A DNA stretch of 64,000 nucleotides from Sphingobacterium sp. lm-10 (GCF_023554555.1 NZ_JAMJWC010000002.1:124001-188000), one strand, 5' to 3'; shown: positions 34,836 to 44,567, numbered from the stretch's first letter. Numbers and translations are program-made. The notes: generated by a model from the letters alone, not told the origin.

Positions 34836-37712
34836 ATGAGCAACATATTTTACAGCGAAAAATTTGAAGATCGTCATAATGGGCCGCGGGCCACTGAGGT
34901 TGACGATATGTTAGACTTTCTGGGCTTGTCGTCATTAGACGAACTTGTCGAACAAACCGTTCCGGCGCCTATTCGGAGAAAAGAAATGCGTTTGCCAGCG
35001 GCATTAAGTGAGGTCGCTTACCTAGAGCGTGTAAACCAGATTGCCGAGAAGAACAAGGTTTTTAAATCTTATATCGGACAAGGTTATTACAATGTCGTGC
35101 TGCCGGGAGTCATCCAGCGTAATGTTTTTGAGAATCCAGGATGGTATACGCAGTACACGCCTTACCAAGCCGAAATTTCTCAAGGACGTTTACAAGCCTT
35201 GTTGAACTTCCAAACAATGGTGTCTGACTTGACCGGTCTGGAAATTGTGAATGCTTCTTTATTAGATGAAGCAACTGCGGCTGCAGAAGCGATGTTTATG
35301 TTGTTTAATGCCCGTAAAAACAAAGATGCCCGTACTTTCCTGGTAAGTTCAGACATTTTCCCACAAACATTGGACGTATTGCACACCCGTGCTATACCTT
35401 TTGGTGTGGAAATAAGAACGGCAGATCTTTCTGAAAGTGATCTTACCGAAGATGTATTCGCGCTATTTTTACAATACCCTTCCGCGAGTGGTTCCGTGGC
35501 CGACTATCGTGAGCTAGTTAGTGCTGCCAGCGCAAAAGGCATTACCACCGCCGTAGCGGCAGACTTGATGTCACTAGCACTGCTTACGCCTCCGGGTGAA
35601 TGGGGTGCAGATGTGGTGGTAGGAAATAGCCAACGTTTTGGTGTACCTATGGGATTTGGTGGCCCGCACGCTGCCTATTTTGCGACCAAGGATGCCTTTA
35701 AACGACTAATTCCAGGAAGAATTATCGGCGTAACTTCTGACTCATCGGGAAATTATGCGCTTCGCATGGCACTACAGACCCGCGAACAACACATTCGCCG
35801 CGATAAAGCTTCTTCCAATATCTGTACTGCGCAGGCGCTATTGGCTATTATGGCTTCCTTCTATGCGGTATATCATGGCCCTCAAGGCATTAGAGACATT
35901 GCCTCAAGAATCCACGATCTTACGCGCCTTGCCGACCAGGCAATCCAAACGCTTGGTTACAAACAGCTGAACAACAACTATTTTGACACCCTTCGTTTCG
36001 AATTAGGTGAGCAGGCAAGCTCGTTAAAAGGTGAAGCATTAGACAATAGTCTCAACTTCTTCTACCAAGACGGGGTTGTTAGTATATCCATCGACGAAAC
36101 GACCACATTCGAAGACATCAAGACCATCGTTAAGGTTTTTGCCAGAATAATAGGAAAAAATGCAAATGATGTAGATGTAGACGCGATCGCAGAACAACTG
36201 GAGCAGGTTATACCAGCCGATTTAATCCGCAAGTCTGACTACTTGACACATCCCGTTTTCAACAGCTACCACTCAGAAAGTGAAATGCTTCGGTACATCA
36301 AATCATTAGAAGCAAAAGATCTTTCTTTATGTCATTCCATGATTCCATTAGGATCATGTACTATGAAGCTGAATGCCACTTCTGAAATGGTTCCAGTTAC
36401 TTGGGCTCGCTTTGGCAGCCTGCACCCTTTCGCACCAGTCGATCAGACATCTGGCTACATGCAATTATTAGACGAGTTGAACCAATGGTTGGCAGAGATT
36501 ACTGGCTTTGCCAAAATGTCGTTTCAGCCTAACTCTGGCGCGCAGGGCGAGTATGCTGGTTTGATGGTGATTCAAGCCTATTTGGAAAGCAAAGGACAGG
36601 CACATCGCAATATCTGTTTGATTCCAGCTTCTGCACACGGAACGAATCCAGCGTCTGCTTCCATGGCGGGCTTAAAAGTGGTCGTTGTAAAATGCGACGA
36701 ATTAGGCAATATTGATGTAGCCGACTTGAAAGCGAAAGCCGCAGAACATAGCGAGCACTTACACTCTTTGATGGTTACCTACCCGTCTACACATGGCGTG
36801 TTTGAAGAGCCGATTATAGAAATTTGCCAAACGATCCATGAACATGGCGGCCAGGTTTACATGGATGGCGCTAACATGAATGCACAAGTAGGGCTAACTA
36901 GCCCTGGATTTATCGGCGCAGATGTGTGTCACTTAAACTTGCACAAAACGTTCTGTATTCCTCATGGTGGCGGTGGCCCTGGTATGGGCCCAATCGGAGT
37001 AGCCGAGCACCTAGTGCCATTCTTGCCTAATCACCGTGTGGTACCGGTATCTGGTAAAGAAGGTATTACAGCGGTATCGGCAGCGCCTTATGGTTCTACC
37101 TCCATTCTGGTCATTCCACACGCATATATCGCGATGATGGGAGGCGACGGACTTACTACAGCAACGAAAACGGCAATTTTGAATGCCAATTATATCAAAG
37201 CGCGTCTTGAGGGTCACTATCCTGTATTGTATGCCGGAGCTAATGGTCGCTGTGCGCACGAAATGATCTTAGATTGCCGTAGCTTTAAAAACGTGGGCGT
37301 TGAAGTAGCCGACATTGCAAAGCGTTTGATGGACTATGGCTTCCACGCACCTACTGTATCATTCCCGGTGGCGGGTACGTTGATGGTGGAGCCAACCGAG
37401 TCAGAGTCTAAAGCAGAACTGGATCGCTTCTGTGATGCGTTGATCGCTATACGGGCAGAGATCGCTTTGGTAGAATCCGGAGAAGTTGGCGCTAAAAATA
37501 ACGTACTGAAGCATGCACCGCACACCGCTCAAGTCGTGATTGATGATGCATGGGATCGCCCGTACAGCCGTCAACAAGCTGCTTATCCATTAGCCTATTT
37601 ACGAAATAATAAGTTCTGGCCGTCTGTAGGCCGGGTGAATGAGTCGCAAGGTGACCGTACCTTGATCTGCTCTTGCCCTCCGATAGAAGCCTATGCTGAT
37701 GTAGAAGCATAA
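34836..37712 (+). CDS. gcvP: Glycine dehydrogenase (aminomethyl-transferring), P protein
   Basis: 958 residues from ATG 34836 ([16 protein letters not shown]); ATGs at 34809 and 34815 are in frame. The protein is the single-chain form with fused halves: N-terminal half ([39 protein letters not shown]) and C-terminal half with [17 protein letters not shown], the PLP-lysine segment [15 protein letters not shown] (lysine near 704), and [14 protein letters not shown]. It decarboxylates glycine and passes the aminomethyl group to lipoyl-GcvH. gcvT and gcvH are not in this window. A strong terminator follows. Confidence 0.97.
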   Translation: MSNIFYSEKFEDRHNGPRATEVDDMLDFLGLSSLDELVEQTVPAPIRRKEMRLPAALSEVAYLERVNQIAEKNKVFKSYIGQGYYNVVLPGVIQRNVFENPGWYTQYTPYQAEISQGRLQALLNFQTMVSDLTGLEIVNASLLDEATAAAEAMFMLFNARKNKDARTFLVSSDIFPQTLDVLHTRAIPFGVEIRTADLSESDLTEDVFALFLQYPSASGSVADYRELVSAASAKGITTAVAADLMSLALLTPPGEWGADVVVGNSQRFGVPMGFGGPHAAYFATKDAFKRLIPGRIIGVTSDSSGNYALRMALQTREQHIRRDKASSNICTAQALLAIMASFYAVYHGPQGIRDIASRIHDLTRLADQAIQTLGYKQLNNNYFDTLRFELGEQASSLKGEALDNSLNFFYQDGVVSISIDETTTFEDIKTIVKVFARIIGKNANDVDVDAIAEQLEQVIPADLIRKSDYLTHPVFNSYHSESEMLRYIKSLEAKDLSLCHSMIPLGSCTMKLNATSEMVPVTWARFGSLHPFAPVDQTSGYMQLLDELNQWLAEITGFAKMSFQPNSGAQGEYAGLMVIQAYLESKGQAHRNICLIPASAHGTNPASASMAGLKVVVVKCDELGNIDVADLKAKAAEHSEHLHSLMVTYPSTHGVFEEPIIEICQTIHEHGGQVYMDGANMNAQVGLTSPGFIGADVCHLNLHKTFCIPHGGGGPGMGPIGVAEHLVPFLPNHRVVPVSGKEGITAVSAAPYGSTSILVIPHAYIAMMGGDGLTTATKTAILNANYIKARLEGHYPVLYAGANGRCAHEMILDCRSFKNVGVEVADIAKRLMDYGFHAPTVSFPVAGTLMVEPTESESKAELDRFCDALIAIRAEIALVESGEVGAKNNVLKHAPHTAQVVIDDAWDRPYSRQQAAYPLAYLRNNKFWPSVGRVNESQGDRTLICSCPPIEAYADVEA

Positions 37713-37730
37713 GCTTCGCAACACTATATT

Positions 37731-37766
37731 AAAAAAGGATCTGGCCTACCGGCCAGATCCTTTTTT
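37731..37766 (+). terminator. Rho-independent terminator after gcvP
   Basis: Ten-base-pair perfect stem GGATCTGGCC / GGCCAGATCC (37737-37746 and 37751-37760) with loop TACC, flanked by six As before and six Ts after. Confidence 0.92.
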
Positions 37767-37844
37767 GCTTACCGAAGTCCCCATAAAACTAACAAGAGCG
37801 TAGGTAAGATAAAATCAATCGGATTGGATTCCATGCAAAATGAG

Positions 37845-37852
37845 TAGGTTTG
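37845..37852 (+). promoter_or_regulatory. -7 box immediately before the RsmI-like gene
   Basis: TAGGTTTG (TAnnTTTG) ends 4 nt before ATG 37857; TTG at 37824-37826 is 18 nt upstream. Another good -33/-7 pair implying a leaderless transcript. Confidence 0.52.
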
Positions 37853-37856
37853 CACC

Positions 37857-38573
37857 ATGGCTTACGGAAAACTCTTTCTTATACCTGTACCTCTAGCGGA
37901 GGATGCAGAAAAGGCTTCATACACACTACTGCATCAGGAAATCATTCAATCTATCGATGAATACATCGTGGAAAATGAAAAAACGGCTCGTAGGTTTTTG
38001 AAACAAGCTGGATTGAAAACCCCTCAAAGTGAATTGTTGATTCATGATTATGGCAAGCACACGCGTGAAAAGGTTGACTATACGGCACTATTTAAAGGGT
38101 TGATATCTGGTAAAGATGTTGGCCTGATGTCTGATGCAGGATGCCCAGGAATAGCAGATCCTGGCGCTTTAGTAGTGGCCGAAGCACATAAAAGAGGCAT
38201 ACAAGTTTGTCCTTTGGTGGGGCCGAGCTCTATCTTGTTAGCGCTGATGGGTTCTGGTTTCAATGGCCAACAATTCAACTTCAATGGCTACTTACCTATC
38301 GATAAGGCAGCTCGAAGTCGTAAAATAAAGGAGTTGGAAACAATATCTGCCCGAGATAATAGCACTCAAATCTTTATAGAAACACCATTCCGTAATGAAC
38401 AATTGCTAAGCGAGTTGCTTCGCACATGCCAGCAGAATACCCGACTGTGCATTGCTTGGAATTTAACCGGCACGGATGAACACATCATATCTCAGCCGAT
38501 CGCTCGATGGAAAACTTTGGAAGGCATTGATCTTCATAAAAAACCCGCGATATTCCTCCTTTTTGCTTCATAA
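37857..38573 (+). CDS. SAM-dependent methyltransferase of the tetrapyrrole/RsmI family
   Basis: 238 residues. MSDAGCPGIADPGALVV and VGPSSILLALMGSGFNGQQFNFNGYLP are the hallmarks of the RsmI/tetrapyrrole methylase fold; RsmI methylates the ribose of C1402 in 16S rRNA. This protein has a different N-terminus from RsmI (LFLIPVPLAEDAEKASY), like the second, RsmI-related group common in Bacteroidota, so the substrate is uncertain. Flanked by a terminator upstream and a promoter at the start codon, it is its own unit or heads the next three genes. Confidence 0.87.
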   Translation: MAYGKLFLIPVPLAEDAEKASYTLLHQEIIQSIDEYIVENEKTARRFLKQAGLKTPQSELLIHDYGKHTREKVDYTALFKGLISGKDVGLMSDAGCPGIADPGALVVAEAHKRGIQVCPLVGPSSILLALMGSGFNGQQFNFNGYLPIDKAARSRKIKELETISARDNSTQIFIETPFRNEQLLSELLRTCQQNTRLCIAWNLTGTDEHIISQPIARWKTLEGIDLHKKPAIFLLFAS

Positions 38574-38648
38574 TATCCGTAGATTTAGCTGAGTTGATCT
38601 CGGCACGATGAGAAGTAAGGGATCAACATATATATTAAAGAAACACAC

Positions 38649-39122
38649 ATGTCTGAATTGTCACCAGAATTGATTGCAGAAATACAGCAGTTAACGGTAT
38701 ATGTCTTAATCATCATACTTATTGTGTGGGTTCTATTTGCTTACAACGTGCGCAAGACATTGTTACTAATTAAGCCAGAAAACCAAATTATATTGCCCAA
38801 TCAAGCCTGGTTCCTAGCAGTACCATTATTTAATATTTTTTGGAATTTTGAGGTAGCTAAGCGTTTGGCTTACTCCTTGAACAACGAGTTTTTTGACCGA
38901 AAGGTCGCAGTAGAAGATATGCCTACATTGCAGATAGGCAATCGCTATGCTTGGTCTTTTTTAATATATAATATTCCATTCTTTCCAGACTTTATTCGCC
39001 TGCTGGCATTCATCTTGTGTATCACTTATTTTATATCTTACTGGTATAAGATGACGCAGTTTAAAACATTAATTCTGGAACACGAAGCCTGGAAGAAAAA
39101 TCAAACGCCCAATGAAGATTAG
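38649..39122 (+). CDS. Small membrane protein of unknown function
   Basis: 157 residues with about four hydrophobic stretches (about 16-36, 56-72, 98-112, 117-135). The segment NQAWFLAVPLFNIFWNFEVAKRLAYSL recalls DUF4328-like membrane proteins, but I cannot assign it firmly. Its last 11 bp overlap the Nif3-like gene start, so the two are probably cotranslated. Confidence 0.7.
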   Translation: MSELSPELIAEIQQLTVYVLIIILIVWVLFAYNVRKTLLLIKPENQIILPNQAWFLAVPLFNIFWNFEVAKRLAYSLNNEFFDRKVAVEDMPTLQIGNRYAWSFLIYNIPFFPDFIRLLAFILCITYFISYWYKMTQFKTLILEHEAWKKNQTPNED

Positions 39123-40209
39123 AGAATTAACTGACTATCTGGAAAAAATTGCTCCGTTAAGCTACCAAGAATCTTATGATAATGCTGGATTGATTGTAGG
39201 CAATCCAAATGATGAAATACATCGCGCCCTGATCTCTCTGGATTGTACAGAAGCGGTAGTGGATGAGGCCATTGCAGAAGGATGTGATATTATCATTTCC
39301 CACCACCCTATTGTCTTCAAAGGATTAAAAAGATTTTCAGGACAGAATTACGTCGAGCGCACCGTGATCAAAGCAATAAAGAGCGGTATCGCATTGTATG
39401 CAATACACACCAACCTAGATAATGTATTGGGAGGTGTAAATTCAAAAATTGCGGAGAAGCTACAGCTAGAATCCATATCCATATTATCCCCCAAAAAAAA
39501 ATTACTCAAAAAGTTGGCAGTATATGTCCCTCGTACCCACGTTGAGGAGGTACGTGAAGCACTTTTTACCGGCGGAGCCGGTCAGGTAGGTGAATATGAC
39601 CAGTGTAGCTACAACACGGCGGGATACGGCACGTTTCGTCCGTTGGAAGCATCCAACCCTACGATCGGAACCCACGGCACACAGGAGCGCGTAGAGGAAA
39701 CGAAGATCGAGGTGATATACCCAGCACATGTCGAGCGCCAGGTGCTTGTTGCTATGTTTTCAGCACACCCCTACGAGGAAGTAGCTTATGATATCATAAC
39801 CCTAGAAAATGCAATACCACAGGTCGGCTCTGGAGCTATCGGCAACCTGCCGGAAGCCATGCCTGCCAAGGAATTTTTAAGTTTTTTGAAAGAATCATTA
39901 CAGCTTTCTGTTATTCGACATACCGAATTACTCGATCGCCCAATTAGTCGTGTCGCTGTCTGTGGCGGTGCAGGAGGATTTTTATTACAAGATGCTAAAC
40001 GCTCTGGTGCAGATATTTTTATCACGTCGGATTATAAGTATCATGAGTTTTTCGACGCGGAGCATAAAATCGTTATTGCGGATGTGGGACACTATGAAAG
40101 TGAACAATTTACGCAAGAATTATTGTTGGAACTAATTCAGAAAAAATTTGCTAACTTTGCTGTCCTGTTGACTGAAACAGAGACAAATCCGATAAAGTAC
40201 TTTATTTAA
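39112..40209 (+). CDS. Nif3-like dinuclear metal centre protein
   Basis: 365 residues, the long version of the family with a PII-like insert in the middle (about 125-235). Metal-site residues: H64/H65 in ISHHPIVFK, H99 and D103 in HTNLD, and the C-terminal H in GHYESEQF. Nif3/YbgI proteins form hexamers with a di-metal site; some act as GTP cyclohydrolase-like enzymes, but the general function is unsettled. Ends with a 1-bp overlap (TAATG) with the zinc-ribbon gene, a conserved pairing in Bacteroidota. Confidence 0.92.
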   Translation: MKIRELTDYLEKIAPLSYQESYDNAGLIVGNPNDEIHRALISLDCTEAVVDEAIAEGCDIIISHHPIVFKGLKRFSGQNYVERTVIKAIKSGIALYAIHTNLDNVLGGVNSKIAEKLQLESISILSPKKKLLKKLAVYVPRTHVEEVREALFTGGAGQVGEYDQCSYNTAGYGTFRPLEASNPTIGTHGTQERVEETKIEVIYPAHVERQVLVAMFSAHPYEEVAYDIITLENAIPQVGSGAIGNLPEAMPAKEFLSFLKESLQLSVIRHTELLDRPISRVAVCGGAGGFLLQDAKRSGADIFITSDYKYHEFFDAEHKIVIADVGHYESEQFTQELLLELIQKKFANFAVLLTETETNPIKYFI

Positions 40210-40946
40210 TGGAACAAACTGTAGAACAAAAACTAAAAGCTTTATGGGCATGGCAATCGATCCATACCAAAGTTGACAAAATTCGCCAGGTAAGGGGAGA
40301 ACTGCCTATTGAGGTGGCTGATCTAGAAGACGAGATTGCAGGATTGGAAACTCGTAGTGAGAAGATTCGCAGCGAGTTAGACGAGTTGGAAGATTCCATC
40401 GTCTCCCGTAAAAACATGATTAAAGACGCACAGGCGGCTATCAAAAAATACGAAACTCAACTAAACGAAGTAAAAAATAACAGAGAATACGATGCCATAA
40501 CAAAAGAGATCGAGTTGCAAGGCTTAGAGATCCAGGTATGTGAGAAGCGTATTCGCGAGTCTGAATTTGAGATCACCAATAAAACAGAACTGTACGAGAC
40601 TACTGAAGGAAATCTTAACTACAGTAAAGGTGAGTTGGAATTGAAAAAACAGGAATTGGATAACATCACTTCGGAAACACAAAAAGAAGAAGATTCTTTA
40701 TTAAAAGAAGCTCAGGCCTCTGAAGGTAACATCGAAGAGCGCTTATTGAAGGTTTCGAACAAATTACGCAAATCTTTCCGTAATGGACTAGCGATTGTTT
40801 CCATCGAACGCGACAGCTGTTCTGGTTGTCACAATAAGATCCCTGCTCAGATGCAGTCGGAGATCAGACAGCGAAAAAAGATTTTAGTGTGCGAACACTG
40901 TGGACGTATACTAGTTGACGAAGAAATCGCGTCAGAAGAAGCGTAA
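40209..40946 (+). CDS. Coiled-coil protein with C-terminal zinc ribbon (C4-type)
   Basis: 245 residues. Residues about 5-190 are a long charged coiled coil; the C-terminus has CSGCHNKIP ... VCEHCGRIL, a four-cysteine zinc ribbon of the DUF164/CT398-like group. Similar proteins sit next to Nif3-like genes in many bacteria and may bind RpoN/flagellar or nucleic-acid partners in some, but no role is established here. It shares a TAATG junction with the Nif3-like gene and is followed by a terminator. Confidence 0.86.
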   Translation: MEQTVEQKLKALWAWQSIHTKVDKIRQVRGELPIEVADLEDEIAGLETRSEKIRSELDELEDSIVSRKNMIKDAQAAIKKYETQLNEVKNNREYDAITKEIELQGLEIQVCEKRIRESEFEITNKTELYETTEGNLNYSKGELELKKQELDNITSETQKEEDSLLKEAQASEGNIEERLLKVSNKLRKSFRNGLAIVSIERDSCSGCHNKIPAQMQSEIRQRKKILVCEHCGRILVDEEIASEEA

Positions 40947-40967
40947 CACGCGATGAGAAAATTTCCG

Positions 40968-40997
40968 CCCTCCAAGACAATCTTGGAGGGTTTTTTT
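40968..40997 (+). terminator. Rho-independent terminator after the zinc-ribbon gene
   Basis: Stem CCCTCCAAGA / TCTTGGAGGG (40968-40977 and 40981-40990), loop CAA, followed by seven Ts. Confidence 0.93.
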
Positions 40998-41066
40998 GTT
41001 TGTAGGCGGCTAGCTACAAAAGAAAATTGCATGGGAAAATTTATGTTTAAACATTTAAGATTGTAC

Positions 41067-41074
41067 TACATTTG
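41067..41074 (+). promoter_or_regulatory. -7 box for the first peptide-fimbrillin unit
   Basis: TACATTTG (TAnnTTTG), 63 nt upstream of the small-gene start at 41138. Confidence 0.45.
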
Positions 41075-41137
41075 TTGCGACCTATAGAAAATAACACACG
41101 CATGTGTGTATGTATTCATATAATAACAAAGAAGAAA

Positions 41138-41311
41138 ATGAGCACAAAAATACGTCGCACTTATGTCGCGCCAACCCTAAATGTTTTTATTGTAGAATTA
41201 GAAAATAGCATTGCATCAGGATCAGCACAAGTTGTTGTGCAATCTCCGAATCAAGATGTCGACCATCTCTGGGAATCAAATGTCGCTGACGAGCGCGAAA
41301 TCTACTGGTAA
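41138..41311 (+). CDS. 57-residue small protein paired with a fimbrillin-like lipoprotein (copy A)
   Basis: Start ATG 41138 (MSTKIRRTYVAPTLNVF); a longer TTG-initiated reading from 41072 would overlap the promoter box. No signal peptide. Basic N-terminus, then RRTY-x2-P-x2-NV, LENSIASGSAQV, then Q-x-V-x2-LWE near the end. The 59-residue protein encoded at 46430-46609 has the same pattern ([K/R]2-[S/T]-Y-x2-P-x2-N-V ... E-x2-IA-x2-S-x2-V ... WE). It ends 26 nt before a fimbrillin-like gene. Small proteins of this kind occur beside fimbrillin genes in related genomes as far as I recall, usually called hypothetical. Function unknown. Confidence 0.72.
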   Translation: MSTKIRRTYVAPTLNVFIVELENSIASGSAQVVVQSPNQDVDHLWESNVADEREIYW

Positions 41312-41337
41312 GTTAATTACTTCAAGAAATTACAACC

Positions 41338-42975
41338 ATGATTCTCAAACCATACGGCCTCCTGCTGCTACTTGCGGTACTATTGTATTCCTGTTCCAAA
41401 GATTCTGTCAATGAGCAAACCTCTTTAGAGGTAAATCTATTAGGTATCGAAATGGCCACATCCGAATCGGATAACAGCTCTGAATCGGGTACGGCAAATC
41501 GGGCGGCCACATCTGCGGCTTCATCCGCTAATGAGTCCTTGCAGTTAGCTACTATCCCATTCGATCAGCACTTTGGTATAACGCTATCTCTTTCTCCCGA
41601 AAGACCCCAGACCTCTCCATTAAACGAAGAGACTAGTACAAGTAATACTACACCACGTGCAGTGGGAATAACGCAAAATGGGCCACAAAGTTGGAAATTG
41701 AATGACGGGATTAAATATCGTCTATTAGCCTACGACAATACCGAAACAAAAGTGGTCGACACAGTTTATACCGTTGGACAAAACTCAAGTGGCGGCCTAT
41801 TATTAAATAGTGGCCAAACGTACACATTCGTGCTTTATTCGGTTCTTAGCACCACGCAAGTTCCGGCAGCACCTACCGGCAAATTGTCTGAAGCCGCTTT
41901 CACTAGCATTGATGGTAATACAGATTTTATCCATTTTCGTAAGACCCTTACATTGTCTCCTGGGAGAAATGAACTGAATGTAACGATGAAACATATATTC
42001 AGCCAATTGACGGCGCGTATAAACTCATCGCAGGTAGGTAATATCACTTCAGTAAAGGCACGTGTAGGAGATCACTATCTATCCCCCACCATCAGCTTAT
42101 CCAATGGGTCTGTATTGTCTTATAATAGTAAGGCCGTAAATGGTAAAGACATTACCTTCGTACAAACATCTTCAACCAGCTCCTCGAATGAGTCGACTAT
42201 AATTTGTAATAATGGAAGCAGTACGAGCACGCTTACTATTGACGAAATCACTATCAACAACATCACTAAAAGAGCATTATCCATTCCAGGGCTTCAACTT
42301 GCACCAGGCACTCGGTATGTATTAACATTAAATATTAAATCGTTCACCGCGGATCAAGAACCAGAGATTGAATTAGGTAATAGCACGTATGCTCCGGGTA
42401 ATCTTGTGTTTGATCGCAACACGAATACCTATCAGTTTGCGACATCAGGCGACGGAGACTATTGGTTTAAAAACTACGTAAAACCGAGACGCACAGACTT
42501 AGATGCCAGACCATGGGGTGAAAATAATCAAAGGCCTCGTGCAGAACTAAATGGCGGTCCTGGCGACCCTTGTGAAAAAGTATTACCATTAAAAACCTGG
42601 AGACTTCCTAATCGAGCAGAGATGGATAATATAAGAACTGCTACAGAAGCTCAGGTAAAAGGACATCCGGGCCCTAATATCTATGCACCAGTACGCTATA
42701 TTGATGAAAATTATAAGAATTCCGGTAAACGAGGCATGTACTTCGGTGTGCAAACAAATCCGGGAAAAGACGCTGAAAAATATTTATTTATTACTTTTTC
42801 TGGCATCTATAATGACAATCAAAACCGTAATGATACGAATACCACTGGTTGGTACATGCTTAAAAATGGCAATAATTTTGAATCCATGCAAATTGGGCCA
42901 AATATCTATACTTTCAACTTTTATTCCCTAGGAGACAATACAGCCGTATCGATTCGTTGTGTAAAGGCTGGATAA
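41338..42975 (+). CDS. Fimbrillin-like lipoprotein with C-terminal FISUMP-type domain (copy A)
   Basis: 545 residues. Lipoprotein signal with C19 (LLYSC). A Ser/Thr-rich low-complexity stretch (about 35-70) is followed by fimbrillin-like beta domains (YRLLAYDNTETKVVDTVYTVG; TYTFVLYSV; KHIFSQLTARIN, where the last matches the Mfa/FimA core). The C-terminal 150 residues start GDPCEKVLPLKTWRLPNRAEM and end SIRCVKAG, as in Fib_succ_major-like domains of surface proteins. It is probably exported, processed and displayed on the cell surface as fimbria or adhesin. The paralogue at 44568-46388 shares the GDPC-x2-V-x-P and RCV ends. Confidence 0.82.
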   Translation: MILKPYGLLLLLAVLLYSCSKDSVNEQTSLEVNLLGIEMATSESDNSSESGTANRAATSAASSANESLQLATIPFDQHFGITLSLSPERPQTSPLNEETSTSNTTPRAVGITQNGPQSWKLNDGIKYRLLAYDNTETKVVDTVYTVGQNSSGGLLLNSGQTYTFVLYSVLSTTQVPAAPTGKLSEAAFTSIDGNTDFIHFRKTLTLSPGRNELNVTMKHIFSQLTARINSSQVGNITSVKARVGDHYLSPTISLSNGSVLSYNSKAVNGKDITFVQTSSTSSSNESTIICNNGSSTSTLTIDEITINNITKRALSIPGLQLAPGTRYVLTLNIKSFTADQEPEIELGNSTYAPGNLVFDRNTNTYQFATSGDGDYWFKNYVKPRRTDLDARPWGENNQRPRAELNGGPGDPCEKVLPLKTWRLPNRAEMDNIRTATEAQVKGHPGPNIYAPVRYIDENYKNSGKRGMYFGVQTNPGKDAEKYLFITFSGIYNDNQNRNDTNTTGWYMLKNGNNFESMQIGPNIYTFNFYSLGDNTAVSIRCVKAG

Positions 42976-42995
42976 GTCGGCTGTTGAATGGAATT

Positions 42996-43048
42996 GTAAA
43001 ACGATATGTAAAGCTATCACCATCAGGTAGCTTTGCATATCGTTTTAC
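42996..43048. terminator. Long hairpin between convergent genes (bidirectional terminator candidate)
   Basis: Arms 42996-43016 and 43028-43048 pair over 21 positions with one internal mismatch (13 bp GTAAAACGATATG with its complement, then 7 bp AAAGCTA/TAGCTTT), loop 11 nt. It sits 21 bp after the fimbrillin stop and 30 bp from the convergent lipoprotein stop. T-runs are short, so termination is likely but not certain. Confidence 0.65.
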
Positions 43049-43078
43049 GGTTTATAGCATTTCGGAACAAATCTTGAT

Positions 43079-43936
43079 CTAGTGCTCGATCGACCTATCC
43101 AGGTAGTTAACTACTTCTGCTAACGGACGATCTTTAAGTAACACCTCTTTTTGTTCGTCCAACAAGTAGAATGTGGGTGTTGCTTTGAGATCGTATAAAT
43201 TATGCTCAAGGATAGAACGATCCGCATTTATTCCATTTACCCATGTAGATGGAATAAATTGCTGGTATTCCTTCCACAAGACGGGATCCACTCCCGCATA
43301 AAGTGTGATTATATGCAAATTCCCTTGACTAATCCATTCTTGTACTTCTTTAAGACGCTGCAAATCTTCGATAGCGGCAGCACAGCCAGCACAACCCGGC
43401 TCGTAAAAGAAAAGCAATAGGTACTGTCCTTCTTGACTATATAAATTAGTTTCGTTGCCAGCTACCGTTTTGAAGCTAAAGTTTGTCGCTTTATTTCCTG
43501 GATTATTTCTTTTGATCAGATTTAGTCGATCTTGAAACCGCTGCCGTTCGTAATTCGGGAAATTTGCCTCTTGGGCAGCAAACTCAAGTACAGGCACATA
43601 CAACGCTTCGTTGTACATGGGAGAGTTGGGGTCATACAAATACCGGTCGTAGCTGTCTATAAAAAATTTCAATACAGTCGGTGAAGACACGGCTCGTTCC
43701 AACATTTTTTTGATGGCCGCAACTGATTCTTTGTAATCACTCTGCTGGGCTATGGCCAGAAAGTCTACAAGCGCCTGTTCACCAACTTCAGGCTGTACGA
43801 TCGCGATGCTATCAGTAAAATCATACTTATCCCAAAATACCGTAACTGCGGAAGCAGATGTGCTTGTTTTCTGCTTGCGTTCTGTACAGGACAAGATTAA
43901 AAGTAAGGCAAGATAAAAAATGAAATGTCTTCGCAT
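43079..43936 (-). CDS. Thioredoxin-like lipoprotein (DUF5106/TlpA type)
   Basis: 285 residues from ATG 43936. Lipoprotein signal with C17 (LILSC). Residues about 35-145 are helical and match the DUF5106 region seen in Bacteroidota; residues about 150-285 are a thioredoxin/TlpA-like domain with redox pair CAGC in YEPGCAGCAAA and cis-Pro segment KATPTFYL. It should act as a thiol reductase or oxidase in the periplasm or at the outer membrane. It lies next to the HAD gene (24 nt) and between the two fimbrillin loci; a link to fimbrillin disulfides is only a guess. Confidence 0.85.
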   Translation of the reverse strand: MRRHFIFYLALLLILSCTERKQKTSTSASAVTVFWDKYDFTDSIAIVQPEVGEQALVDFLAIAQQSDYKESVAAIKKMLERAVSSPTVLKFFIDSYDRYLYDPNSPMYNEALYVPVLEFAAQEANFPNYERQRFQDRLNLIKRNNPGNKATNFSFKTVAGNETNLYSQEGQYLLLFFYEPGCAGCAAAIEDLQRLKEVQEWISQGNLHIITLYAGVDPVLWKEYQQFIPSTWVNGINADRSILEHNLYDLKATPTFYLLDEQKEVLLKDRPLAEVVNYLDRSIEH

Positions 43937-43960
43937 AGTAACCCGAATTAATATCAAACG

Positions 43961-44401
43961 CTAATTGTCACCAAACAAGGTTGAGAAAAAACCTCGCTTT
44001 CGTTTTTTCGCTATTGGATTTTCCGGAGAACCATACAAAATTGCTGTAACATCCTGCCCTCCCTGTCGCATAGCGGCAATAGCACGATACATCGCAGTCC
44101 AATCCGGAAGCCCTCCAAGATTACGATCATCGATAAATAAATCAGCTGTTAGCTTACGAGAAGCCTGTGCCGGATCTTCCTCGGGGAAGTTGGCATTATG
44201 CGCATAAAAAATAACTCCGCGTTCGGCACAATAATCTATGGCTTCCTGCAAAAGTGCGCCTTCTCGAACCGTCCACAATATAAGCGTGTGGCGTTCCTCT
44301 CGGAGCTTTATTAACACATCAATAGCAAAAGGAATGGGCTTACCAATTTGAGGGTATCGATGTTCTACAATTGTTCCATCAAAATCTACAGCTATAATCA
44401 T
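43961..44401 (-). CDS. HAD-superfamily phosphatase-like protein (BT0820-like)
   Basis: 146 residues. HAD motif I DFDGTIVEH (6-14), LILWTVREG near 41, and a motif-IV-like ADLFIDDRN (about 85-93). No cap domain. The small size and motifs match the BT0820-like group from Bacteroides, of known structure but unknown substrate; the C-terminal tail (KKRKRGFFSTLFGD) is basic. Starts at ATG 44401 behind a TATATTTG box. Confidence 0.85.
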   Translation of the reverse strand: MIIAVDFDGTIVEHRYPQIGKPIPFAIDVLIKLREERHTLILWTVREGALLQEAIDYCAERGVIFYAHNANFPEEDPAQASRKLTADLFIDDRNLGGLPDWTAMYRAIAAMRQGGQDVTAILYGSPENPIAKKRKRGFFSTLFGDN

Positions 44402-44436
44402 ATTTCAATCACGTATGTATGAGGTGTTGATCTATT

Positions 44437-44444
44437 CAAATATA
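44437..44444 (-). promoter_or_regulatory. -7 box for the HAD gene
   Basis: Minus strand TATATTTG (TAnnTTTG) ends 35 nt before ATG 44401. Likely also serves the thioredoxin-like gene. Confidence 0.5.
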
Positions 44445-44526
44445 GCATTTTGTCGACGTATTGTACATCAAAGGAATAATAGAAACTTAGTTTGTTTATG
44501 ATTAGAGACTAGAAGCTATGGACTAT

Positions 44527-44557
44527 TAAAAAAGCAGAGCTGCCAGTAGGCAGCCCT
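44527..44557 (-). terminator. Rho-independent terminator after the copy B fimbrillin
   Basis: Read on the minus strand: AGGGCTGCC, loop TACT, GGCAGCTCT (nine pairs, one of them G-U; arms 44549-44557 and 44536-44544), followed by GCTTTTTTAA. Confidence 0.85.
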
Positions 44558-44567
44558 GAGTCTACAA

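Noticed and set aside
43937..43957. TTG-initiated extension of the thioredoxin-like lipoprotein
   Set aside because: It would put seven residues before the lipoprotein signal; ATG 43936 gives a standard lipoprotein signal peptide.
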